DNA from: Diadophis punctatus similis | Taxonomy: Eukaryota > Chordata > Lepidosauria > Squamata > Dipsadidae | NCBI GenBank assembly: GCA_023053685.1 | Contig: JALIGW010000289.1 | Coordinates: forward strand, 1 to 64,000 | Length of the DNA: 64,000 nucleotides | Direction of reading: 5' to 3' | Part shown: piece after piece, positions 50,397 to 61,684 of the stretch | Layout of the letters: every line of letters begins with the position of its first letter | Position numbering within the stretch: the stretch's first letter is position 1 | Position numbers and translations under genes: made by a program | The notes under the pieces: generated by a model | Database searches by the model: none | Seen by the model: the letters and a program-made list of their open reading frames with translations, nothing else | Told to the model about the DNA's origin: nothing

Positions 50397-53052
50397 TTGA
50401 CAAACACCTCAGAAATGAAAAAGAAACACATATTCCTGTTCCCCACGGGCTGGAAAGCCGAATTCTCGCTCAATTTTTGATTCCGACCTTTCCCTGAAGA
50501 GCTAGCCCTAGGTGTAACACAGCATTCGCCTCAGTTCTCAATTCAGCCAAAAAACATGACTTTTCACAAACACCTCAGAAATGAAAATGAAACACATATT
50601 CGTGTTCCGCACAGGCTGGAAAGCCGAATTCTCGCTTGATTTTTGATTCCGACCTTTCCCTGAAGAGCTAGCCCAAGGTCTAACACAGCATTCGCCTTAT
50701 TTCTCAATTCAGCCCAAAAACATCACTTTTGACAAACACCTCAGAAATGAAAAAGAAACACATATTCCTGTTCCCCACAGGCTGGAAAGCCGAATTCTCG
50801 CTTGATTTTTGATTCCGACCTTTCCCTGAAGACCTAGCCCAAGGTCTAACACAGCATTCGCCTTATTTCTCAATTCAGCCCAAAAACATCACTTTTGGCA
50901 AACACCTCAGAAATGAAAAAGAAACACATATTCCTGTTCCCCACGGGCTGGAAAGCCGATTTCTCGCTCAATTTTTGATTCCGACATTTCCCTGAAGAGC
51001 TAGCCCAAGGTCTAACACAGCATTCGCCTTATTTCTCAATTCAGCCCAAAAACATCACTTTTGACAAACACCTCAGAAATGAAAAAGAAACACATATTCC
51101 TGTTCCCCACGGGCTGGAAAGCTGAATTCTCGCTCAATTTTTGATTCCGACCTTTCCCTGAAGAGCTAGCCCAAGGTCTAACACAGCATTCGCCTTATTT
51201 CTCAATTCAGCCCAAAAACATCACTTTTGACAAACACCTCAGAAATGAAAATGAAACACATATTCCTGTTCCCCACAGGCTGGAAAGCTGAATTCTCGCT
51301 TGATTTTTGATTCCGAGCCTACCCTGAAAAGCTAGCCCAAAGTCTAACACAGCATTCGCCTTAGGATTCAATTCAGCCCAAAAACATCACTTTTGACAAA
51401 CACCTCAGAAATGAAAAAGAAACACATATTCCTGTTCCCCATGGGCTGGAAAGCCGAATTCTCGCTCAATTTTTGATTCCGACCTTTCCCTGAAGAGCTA
51501 GCCCAAGGTCTAACACAGCATTCGCCTTATTTCTCAATTCAGCCCAAAAACATCACTTTTGACAAACACCTCAGAAATGAAAAAGAAACACATATTCCTG
51601 TTCCCCACAGGCTGGAAAGCCGAATTCTCGCTTGATTTTTGATTCCGACCTTTCCCTGAAGAGCTAGCCCAAAGTCTAACCCAGCATTCGCCTTAGGATT
51701 CAATTCAGCCCAAAAACATCACTTTTGACAAACACCTCAGAAAGGAAAAAGAAACACATATTCCTGTTCCCCACGGGCTGGAAAGCCGAATTCTCGCTTG
51801 ATTTTCGATTCCGACCTTTCCCTGAAGAGCTAGCCCAAGGTCTAACACAGCATTCGCATTATTTCTCAATTCAGCCCAAAAACATCACTTTTGGCAAACA
51901 CCTCAGAAATGAAAAAGAAACACATATTCCTGTTCCCCATGGGCTGGAAAGCTGAATTCTCGCTCAATTTTTGATTCTGACCTTTCCCTGAAGAGCTAGC
52001 CCAAGGTCTAACACAGCATTCGCCTCATTTCTCAATTCAGCCCAAAAACATCACTTTTGACAAACACCTCAGAAATGAAAATGAAACACATATTCCTGTT
52101 CCCCACAGGCTGGAAAGCTGAATTCTCGCTTGATTTTTGATTCCGAGCCTACCCTGAAAAGCTAGCCCAAAGTCTAACACAGCATTCGCCTTAGGATTCA
52201 ATTCAGCCCAAAAACATCACTTTTGACAAACACCTCAGAAATGAAAAAGAAACACATATTCCTGTTCCCCATGGGCTGGAAAGCCGAATTCTCGCTTGAT
52301 TATTGATTCTGACCTTTCCCTGAAGAGCTAGCCCAAGGTCTAACACAGCATTCGCCTTATTTCTCAATTCAGCCCAAAAATATCACTTTTGACAAACACC
52401 TCAGAAATGAAAAAGAAACACATATTCCTGTTCCCCATGGGCTGGAAAGCCAAATTCTCGCTTGATTTTCGATTACAAGCCTTCGCTGAAGAGCTAGCCC
52501 AAAGTCTAACACTGCATTCTCCTTATTTCTCAATTCAGCCCAAAAACATCACTTTTGTCAAACACCTCAGAAATGAAAATGAAACACATATTCCTGTTCC
52601 CCACAGGCTGGAAAGCTGAATTCTCGCTTGATTTTTGATTCCGAGCCTACCCTGAAAAGCTAGCCCAAGGTCTAACACAGCATTCGCCTTAGGATTCAAT
52701 TCAGCCCAAAAACATCACTTTTGACAAACACCTCAGAAATGAAAATGAAACACATATTCCTGTTCCCCACAGGCTGGAAAGCTGAATTCTCGCTTGATTT
52801 TTGATTCTGAGCCTACCCTGAAAAGCTAGCCCAAAGTCTAACACAGCATTCGCCTTAGGATTCAATTCAGCCCAAAAACATCACTTTTGACAAACACCTC
52901 AGAAATGAAAATGAAACACATATTCCTGTTCCCCACAGGCTGGAAAGCTGAATTCTTGCTTGATTTTTGATTCCGAGCCTACCCTGAAAAGCTAGCCCAA
53001 AGTCTAACACAGCATTCGCCTTAGGATTCAATTCAGCCCAAAAACATCACTT
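50397..53052 (+). repeat. 16-monomer duplicated block, copy 1
   Basis: N, O, a gaagacc monomer, a ttggc monomer with gccgatttctcg at 50955 and gacatttccc, then B, J, Q-like, R-like, E-type (51725), F, J, H, I (52389, with gccaaattc and ttttgtcaaac), and three J-type monomers. The block repeats at exactly 5146 bp (31 monomers), from 55543. Private changes are ggtgtaac near 50513 and ttttcacaaac near 50562. Confidence 0.88.
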
Positions 53053-54214
53053 TTGACAAACACCTCAGAAATGAAAAAGAAACACATATTCCTGTTCCCC
53101 ATGGGCTGGAAAGCTGAATTCTCGCTCAATTTTTGATTCTGACCTTTCCCTGAAGAGCTAGCCCAAGGTCTAACACAGCATTCGCCTCATTTCTCAATTC
53201 AGCCCAAAAACATCACTTTTGACAAACACCTCAGAAATGAAAATGAAACACATATTCCTGTTCCCCACAGGCTGGAAAGCTGAATTCTCGCTTGATTTTT
53301 GATTCCGAGCCTACCCTGAAAAGCTAGCCCAAAGTCTAACACAGCATTCGCCTTAGGATTCAATTCAGCCCAAAAACATCACTTTTGACAAACACCTCAG
53401 AAATGAAAAAGAAACACATATTCCTGTTCCCCATGGGCTGGAAAGCCGAATTCTCGCTTGATTATTGATTCTGACCTTTCCCTGAAGAGCTAGCCCAAGG
53501 TCTAACACAGCATTCGCCTTATTTCTCAATTCAGCCCAAAAATATCACTTTTGACAAACACCTCAGAAATGAAAAAGAAACACATATTCCTGTTCCCCAT
53601 GGGCTGGAAAGCCAAATTCTCGCTTGATTTTCGATTACAAGCCTTCGCTGAAGAGCTAGCCCAAAGTCTAACACTGCATTCTCCTTATTTCTCAATTCAG
53701 CCCAAAAACATCACTTTTGTCAAACACCTCAGAAATGAAAATGAAACACATATTCCTGTTCCCCACAGGCTGGAAAGCTGAATTCTCGCTTGATTTTTGA
53801 TTCCGAGCCTACCCTGAAAAGCTAGCCCAAGGTCTAACACAGCATTCGCCTTAGGATTCAATTCAGCCCAAAAACATCACTTTTGACAAACACCTCAGAA
53901 ATGAAAATGAAACACATATTCCTGTTCCCCACAGGCTGGAAAGCTGAATTCTCGCTTGATTTTTGATTCTGAGCCTACCCTGAAAAGCTAGCCCAAAGTC
54001 TAACACAGCATTCGCCTTAGGATTCAATTCAGCCCAAAAACATCACTTTTGACAAACACCTCAGAAATGAAAATGAAACACATATTCCTGTTCCCCACAG
54101 GCTGGAAAGCTGAATTCTTGCTTGATTTTTGATTCCGAGCCTACCCTGAAAAGCTAGCCCAAAGTCTAACACAGCATTCGCCTTAGGATTCAATTCAGCC
54201 CAAAAACATCACTT
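51891..54214 (+). repeat. Seven-monomer tandem duplication (two units of 1162 bp)
   Basis: The series F, J, H, I (gccaaattc, ttttgtcaaac), J, J (gattctgag), J (aattcttgct) occurs at 51891 and again at 53053. Diagnostic states line up at exactly 1162 bp: gccaaattc at 52451 and 53613, aattcttgc at 52952 and 54114. The first unit opens with ttggc, the second with ttgac, which marks the exchange point. It overlaps the end of the 16-monomer block. Confidence 0.9.
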
Positions 54215-55542
54215 TTGACAAACACCTCAGAAATGAAAAAGAAACACATATTCCTGTTCCCCATGGGCTGGAAAGCCGAATTCTCGCTTGATTATTGATT
54301 CTGACCTTTCCCTGAAGAGCTAGCGCAAGGTCTAACACAGCATTCGCCTTATTTCTCAATTCAGCCCAAAAACATCACTTTTGACAAACACCTCAGAAAT
54401 GAAAAAGAAACACATATTCCTGTTCCCCACGGGCTGGAAAGCTGAATTCTCGCTCAATTTTTGATTCTGACCTTTCCCTGAAGAGCTAGCGCAAGGTCTA
54501 ACACAGCATTCGCCTTATTTCTCAATTCAGCCCAAAAACATCACTTTTGACAAACACCTCAGAAATGAAAATGAAACACATATTCGTGTTCCGCACAGGC
54601 TGGAAAGCCGAATTCTCGCTTGATTTTTGATTCCGACCTTTCCCTGAAGAGCTAGCCCAAGGTCTAACACAGCATTCGCCTTATTTCTCAATTCAGCCCA
54701 AAAACATCACTTTTGACAAACACCTCAGAAATGAAAAAGAAACACATATTCCTGTTCCCCACAGGCTGGAAAGCCGAATTCTCGCTTGATTTTTGATTCC
54801 GACATTTCCCTGAAGACCTAGCCCAAGGTCTAACACAGCATTCGCCTTATTTCTCAATTCAGCCCAAAAACATCACTTTTGACAAACACCTCAGAAATGA
54901 AAAAGAAACACATATTCCTGTTCCCCACGGGCTGGAAAGCTGAATTCTCGCTCAATTTTTGATTCCGACCTTTCCCTGAAGAGCTAGCCCAAGGTCTAAC
55001 ACAGCATTCGCCTTATTTCTCAATTCAGCCCAAAAACATCACTTTTGACAAACACCTCAGAAATGAAAATGAAACACATATTCCTGTTCCCCACAGGCTG
55101 GAGAGCCGAATTCTCACTTGATTTTTGATTCTGAGCCTACCCTGAAAAGCTAGCCCAAAGTCTAACACAGCTTTCGCCTTAGGATTCAATTCAGCCCAAA
55201 AACATCACTTTTGACAAACACCTCAGAAATGAAAATGAAACACATATTCCTGTTCCCCACAGGCTGGAAAGCTGAATTCTCGCTTGATTTTTGATTCCGA
55301 GCCTACCCTGAAAAGCTAGCCCAAAGTCTAACACAGCATTCGCCTTAGGATTCAATTCAGCCCAAAAACATCACTTTTGACAAACACCTCAGAAATGAAA
55401 AAGAAACACATATTCCTGTTCCCCATGGGCTGGAAAGCCGAATTCTCGCTTGATTATTGATTCTGACCTTTCCCTGAAGAGCTAGCCCAAGGTCTAACAC
55501 AGCATTCGCCTTATTTCTCAATTCAGCCCAAAAATATCACTT
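54215..55542 (+). repeat. Eight mixed monomers
   Basis: M-like (gcgcaagg), a cacggg / gcgcaagg monomer, O (attcgtgttccgc), a gaagacc monomer with gacatttccc, B, a J-like monomer with the private states ctggagagcc, tctcacttg and cagctttcgcc, J and H. The length is exactly 8 x 166. Nothing other than the satellite is present. Confidence 0.82.
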
Positions 55543-58198
55543 TTGACAAACACCTCAGAAATGAAAAAGAAACACATATTCCTGTTCCCCACGGGCTGGA
55601 AAGCCGAATTCTCGCTCAATTTTTGATTCCGACCTTTCCCTGAAGAGCTAGCCCTAGGTCTAACACAGCATTCGCCTCAGTTCTCAATTCAGCCAAAAAA
55701 CATGACTTTTGACAAACACCTCAGAAATGAAAATGAAACACATATTCGTGTTCCGCACAGGCTGGAAAGCCGAATTCTCGCTTGATTTTTGATTCCGACC
55801 TTTCCCTGAAGAGCTAGCCCAAGGTCTAACACAGCATTCGCCTTATTTCTCAATTCAGCCCAAAAACATCACTTTTGACAAACACCTCAGAAATGAAAAA
55901 GAAACACATATTCCTGTTCCCCACAGGCTGGAAAGCCGAATTCTCGCTTGATTTTTGATTCCGACCTTTCCCTGAAGACCTAGCCCAAGGTCTAACACAG
56001 CATTCGCCTTATTTCTCAATTCAGCCCAAAAACATCACTTTTGGCAAACACCTCAGAAATGAAAAAGAAACACATATTCCTGTTCCCCACGGGCTGGAAA
56101 GCCGATTTCTCGCTCAATTTTTGATTCCGACATTTCCCTGAAGAGCTAGCCGAAGGTCTAACACAGCATTCGCCTTATTTCTCAATTCAGCCCAAAAACA
56201 TCACTTTTGACAAACACCTCAGAAATGAAAAAGAAACACATATTCCTGTTCCCCACGGGCTGGAAAGCTGAATTCTCGCTCAATTTTTGATTCCGACCTT
56301 TCCCTGAAGAGCTAGCCCAAGGTCTAACACAGCATTCGCCTTATTTCTCAATTCAGCCCAAAAACATCACTTTTGACAAACACCTCAGAAATGAAAATGA
56401 AACACATATTCCTGTTCCCCACAGGCTGGAAAGCTGAATTCTCGCTTGATTTTTGATTCCGAGCCTACCCTGAAAAGCTAGCCCAAAGTCTAACACAGCA
56501 TTCGCCTTAGGATTCAATTCAGCCCAAAAACATCACTTTTGACAAACACCTCAGAAATGAAAAAGAAACACATATTCCTGTTCCCCATGGGCTGGAAAGC
56601 CGAATTCTCGCTCAATTTTTGATTCCGACCTTTCCCTAAAGAGCTAGCCCAAGGTCTAACACAGCATTCGCCTTATTTCTCAATTCAGCCCAAAAACATC
56701 ACTTTTGACAAACACCTCAGAAATGAAAAAGAAACACATATTCCTGTTCCCCACAGGCTGGAAAGCCGAATTCTCGCTTGATTTTTGATTCCGACCTTTC
56801 CCTGAAGAGCTAGCCCAAGGTCTAACCCAGCATTCGCCTTAGGATTCAATTCAGCCCAAAAACATCACTTTTGACAAACACCTCAGAAAGGAAAAAGAAA
56901 CACATATTCCTGTTCCCCACGGGCTGGAAAGCCGAATTCTCGCTTGATTTTCGATTCCGACCTTTCACTGAAGAGCTAGCCCAAGGTCTAACACAGCATT
57001 CGCATTATTTCTCAATTCAGCCCAAAAACATCACTTTTGGCAAACACCTCAGAAATGAAAAAGAAACACATATTCCTGTTCCCCATGGGCTGGAAAGCTG
57101 AATTCTCGCTCTATTTTTGATTCTGACCTTTCCCTGAAGAGCTAGCCCAAGGTCTAACACAGCATTCGCCTCATTTCTCAATTCAGCCCAAAAACATCAC
57201 TTTTGACAAACACCTCAGAAATGAAAATGAAACACATATTCCTGTTCCCCACAGGCTGGAAAGCTGAATTCTCGCTTGATTTTTGATTCCGAGCCTACCC
57301 TGAAAAGCTAGCCCAAAGTCTAACACAGCATTCGCCTTAGGATTCAATTCAGCCCAAAAACATCACTTTTGACAAACACCTCAGAAATGAAAAAGAAACA
57401 CATATTCCTGTTCCCCATGGGCTGGAAAGCCGAATTCTCGCTTGATTATTGATTCTGACCTTTCCCTGAAGAGCTAGCCCAAGGTCTAACACAGCATTCG
57501 CCTTATTTCTCAATTCAGCCCAAAAATATCACTTTTGACAAACACCTCAGAAATGAAAAAGAAACACATATTCCTGTTCCCCATGGGCTGGAAAGCCAAA
57601 TTCTCGCTTGATTTTCGATTACAAGCCTTCGCTGAAGAGCTAGCCCAAAGTCTAACACTGCATTCTCCTTATTTCTCAATTCAGCCCAAAAACATCACTT
57701 TTGTCAAACACCTCAGAAATGAAAATGAAACACATATTCCTGTTCCCCACAGGCTGGAAAGCTGAATTCTCGCTTGATTTTTGATTCCGAGCCTACCCTG
57801 AAAAGCTAGCCCAAGGTCTAACACAGCATTCGCCTTAGGATTCAATTCAGCCCAAAAACATCACTTTTGACAAACACCTCAGAAATGAAAATGGAACACA
57901 TATTCCTGTTCCCCACAGGCTGGAAAGCTGAATTCTCGCTTGATTTTTGATTCTGAGCCTACCCTGAAAAGCTAGCCCAAAGTCTAACACAGCATTCGCC
58001 TTAGGATTCAATTCAGCCCAAAAACATCACTTTTGACAAACACCTCAGAAATGAAAATGAAACACATATTCCTGTTCCCCACAGGCTGGAAAGCTGAATT
58101 CTCGCTTGATTTTTGATTCCGAGCCTACCCTGAAAAGCTAGCCCAAAGTCTAACACAGCATTCGCCTTAGGATTCAATTCAGCCCAAAAACATCACTT
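55543..58198 (+). repeat. 16-monomer duplicated block, copy 2
   Basis: Matches 50397-53052 at exactly 5146 bp: gccgatttctcg at 56101, E-type at 56871, I with gccaaattc and ttttgtcaaac at 57535. Differences are few: gccgaagg near 56151, ccctaaag near 56636, cactgaag at the E monomer, gctctattttt near 57112, aaaatggaac near 57893, and aattctcgct where copy 1 has aattcttgct. The inner 7-monomer duplication of copy 1 is not present here. Confidence 0.88.
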
Positions 58199-61020
58199 TT
58201 GACAAACACCTCAGAAATGAAAAAGAAACACATATTCCTGTTCCCCACGGGCTGGAAAGCCGAATTCTCGCTCAATTTTTGATTCTGACCTTTCCCTGAA
58301 GAGCTAGCGCAAGGTCTAACACAGCATTCGCCTTATTTCTCAATTCAGCCCAAAAACATCACTTTTGACAAACACCTCAGAAATGAAAATGAAACACATA
58401 TTCGTGTTCCGCACAGGCTGGAAAGCCGAATTCTCGCTTGATTTTTGATTCCGACCTTTCCCTGAAGAGCTAGCCCAAGGTCTAACACAGCATTCGCCTT
58501 ATTTCTCAATTCAGCCCAAAAACATCACTTTTGACAAACACCTCAGAAATGAAAAAGAAACACATATTCCTGTTCCCCACAGGCTGGAAAGCCGAATTCT
58601 CGCTTGATTTTTGATTCTGACCTTTCCCTGAAGAGCTAGCCCAAGGTCTAACACAGCATTCGCCTTATTTCTCAATTCAGCCCAAAAACATCACTTTTGA
58701 CAAACACCTCAGAAATGAAAAAGAAACACATATTCCTGTTCCCCACAGGCTGGAAAGCCGAATTCTCGCTCAATTTTTGATTCCGACATTTCCCTGAAGA
58801 CCTAGCCCAAGGTCTAACACAGCATTCGCCTTATTTCTCAATTCAGCCCAAAAACATCACTTTTGACAAACACCTCAGAAATGAAAAAGAAACACATATT
58901 CCTGTTCCCCACGGGCTGGAAAGCCGAATTCTCGCTCAATTTTTGATTCCGACCTTTCCCTGAAGAGCTAGCCCAAGGTCTAACACAGCATTCGCCTTAT
59001 TTCTCAATTCAGCCCAAAAACATCACTTTTGACAAACACCTCAGAAATGAAAATGAAACACATATTCCTGTTCCCCACAGGCTGGAAAGCCGAATTCTCG
59101 CTTGATTTTTGATTCTGAGCCTACCCTGAAAAGCTAGCCCAAAGTCTAACACAGCATTCGCCTTAGGATTCAATTCAGCCCAAAAACATCACTTTTGACA
59201 AACACCTCAGAAATGAAAAAGAAACACATATTCCTGTTCCCCATGGGCTGAAAAGCCGAATTCTCGCTTGATTATTGATTCTGACCTTTCCCTGAAGAGC
59301 TAGCGCAAGGTCTAACACAGCATTCGCCTTATTTCTCAATTCAGCCCAAAAACATCACTTTTGACAAACACCTCAGAAATGAAAAAGAAACACATATTCC
59401 TGTTCCCCACGGGCTGGAAAGCCGAATTCTCGCTCAATTTTTGATTCTGACCTTTCCCTGAAGAGCTAGCGCAAGGTCTAACACAGCATTCGCCTTATTT
59501 CTCAATTCAGCCCAAAAACATCACTTTTGACAAACACCTCAGAAATGAAAAAGAAACACATATTCCTGTTCCCCACAGGCTGGAAAGCCGAATTCTCGCT
59601 TGATTTTTGATTCCGACCTTTCCCTGAAGACCTAGCCCAAGGTCTAACACAGCATTCGCCTTATTTCTCAATTCAGCCCAAAAACATCACTTTTGGCAAA
59701 CACCTCAGAAATGAAAAAGAAACACATATTCCTGTTCCCCACGGGCTGGAAAGCCGAATTCTCGCTCAATTTTTGATTCCGACCTTTCCCTGAAGAGCTA
59801 GCCCAAGGTCTAACACAGCATTCGCCTTATTTCTCAATTCGGCCCAAAAACATCACTTTTGACAAACACCTCAGAAATGAAAATGAAACACATATTCCTG
59901 TTCCCCACGGGCTGGAAAGCTGAATTCTCGCTTGATTTTTGATTCCGAGCCTACCCTGAAAAGCTAGCCCAAAGTCTAACACAGCATTCGCCTTAGGATT
60001 CAATTCAGCCCAAAAACATCACTTTTGACAAACACCTCAGAAATGAAAATGAAACACATATTCCTGTTCCCCACAGGATGGAAAGCTGAATTCTCGCTTG
60101 ATTTTTGATTCCGAGCCTACCCTGAAAAGCTAGCCCAAAGTCTAACACAGCATTCGCCTTAGGATTCAATTCAGCCCAAAAACATCACTTTTGACAAACA
60201 CCTCAGAAATGAAAATGAAACACATATTCCTGTTCCCCACAGGCTGGAAAGCTGAATTCTCGCTTGATTTTTGATTCCGAGCCTACCCTGAAAAGCTAGC
60301 CCAAAGTCTAACACAGCATTCGCCTTAGGATTCAATTCAGCCCAAAAACATCACTATTGACAAACACCTCAGAAATGAAAAAGAAACACATATTCCTGTT
60401 CCCCATGGGCTGGAAAGCCGAATTCTCGCTTGATTATTGATTCTGACCTTTCCCTGAAGAGCTAGCGCAAGGTCTAACACAGCATTCGCCTTATTTCTCA
60501 ATTCAGCCCAAAAACATCACTTTTGACAAACACCTCAGAAATGAAAAAGAAACACATATTCCTGTTCCCCACGGGCTGGAAAGCCGAATTCTCGCTCAAT
60601 TTTTGATTCCGACCTTTCACTGAAGAGCTAGCCCAAGGTCTAACACAGCATTCGCCTCAGTTCTCAATTCAGCCAAAAAACATGACTTTTGACAAACACC
60701 TCAGAAATGAAAATGAAACACATATTCGTGTTCCGCACAGGCTGGAAAGCCGAATTCTCGCTTGATTTTTGATTCCGACCTTTCCCTGAAGAGCTAGCCC
60801 AAGGTCTAACACAGCATTCGCCTTATTTCTCAATTCAGCCCAAAAACATCACTTTTGACAAACACCTCAGAAATGAAAAAGAAACACATATTCCTGTTCC
60901 CCACAGGCTGGAAAGCCGAATTCTCGCTTGATTTTTGATTCCGACCTTTCCATGAAGACCTAGCCCAAGGTCTAACACAGCATTCGCCTTATTTCTCAAT
61001 TCAGCCCAAAAACATCACTT
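58199..61020 (+). repeat. 17 mixed monomers
   Basis: Seventeen monomers, exactly 2822 bp: cacggg / gcgcaagg, O, two cacagg monomers (one with gacatttccc and gaagacc), B-like, J-like, M-like, a second gcgcaagg monomer, a gaagacc monomer, a ttggc monomer with a cattcggccc tail, J (cacggg), D with a ttaggattc tail, J, the cactattgac monomer (60352), N-like, O and a gaagacc monomer with ccatgaag. About 1.1 kb of it, from about 59806, recurs 2822 bp downstream. Confidence 0.83.
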
Positions 61021-61684
61021 TTGGCAAACACCTCAGAAATGAAAAAGAAACACATATTCCTGTTCCCCACGGGCTGGAAAGCCGAATTCTCGCTCAATTT
61101 TTGATTCCGAGCCTACCCTGAAAAGCTAGCCCAAAGTCTAACACAGCATTCGCCTTAGGATTCAATTCAGCCCAAAAACATCACTTTTGACAAACACCTC
61201 AGAAATGAAAAAGAAACACATATTCCTGTTCCCCACGGGCTGGAAAGCCGAATTCTCGCTTGATTATTGATTCTGACCTTTCCCTGAAGAGCTAGCCCAA
61301 GGTCTAACACAGCATTCGCCTTATTTCTCAATTCAGCCCAAAAACATCACTTTTGGCAAACACCTCAGAAATGAAAAAGAAACACATATTCCTGTTCCCC
61401 ACGGGCTGGAAAGCCGAATTCTCGCTCAATTTTTGATTCCGAGCCTACCCTGAAAAGCTAGCCCAAAGTCTAACACAGCATTCGCCTTAGGATTCAATTC
61501 AGCCCAAAAACATCACTTTTGACAAACACCTCAGAAATGAAAAAGAAACACATATTCCTGTTCCCCACGGGCTGGAAAGCCGAATTCTCGCTTGATTATT
61601 GATTCTGACCTTTCCCTGAAGAGCTAGCCCAAGGTCTAACACAGCATTCGCCTTATTTCTCAATTCAGCCCAAAAACATCACTT
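61021..61684 (+). repeat. Two-monomer tandem duplication (two units of 332 bp)
   Basis: A ttggc / cacggg / gagcctaccc monomer with a ttaggattc tail, followed by a cacggg / gattattgattctgac monomer, occurs at 61021 and again at 61353. The head of the first monomer is of one type and its second half of another, and the same join is repeated, so the pair was duplicated as a unit. The next monomer (61685) starts ttgac and ends the duplication. Confidence 0.85.

Noticed and set aside
991..57765. Dozens of forward open frames of 76-135 codons with near-identical products
   Set aside because: They start at TTG with no supporting start context, depend on one TGA-to-CGA difference inside the satellite, re-read the same repeat in two frames, and recur only in register with the monomer. 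They are satellite by-products, not genes.
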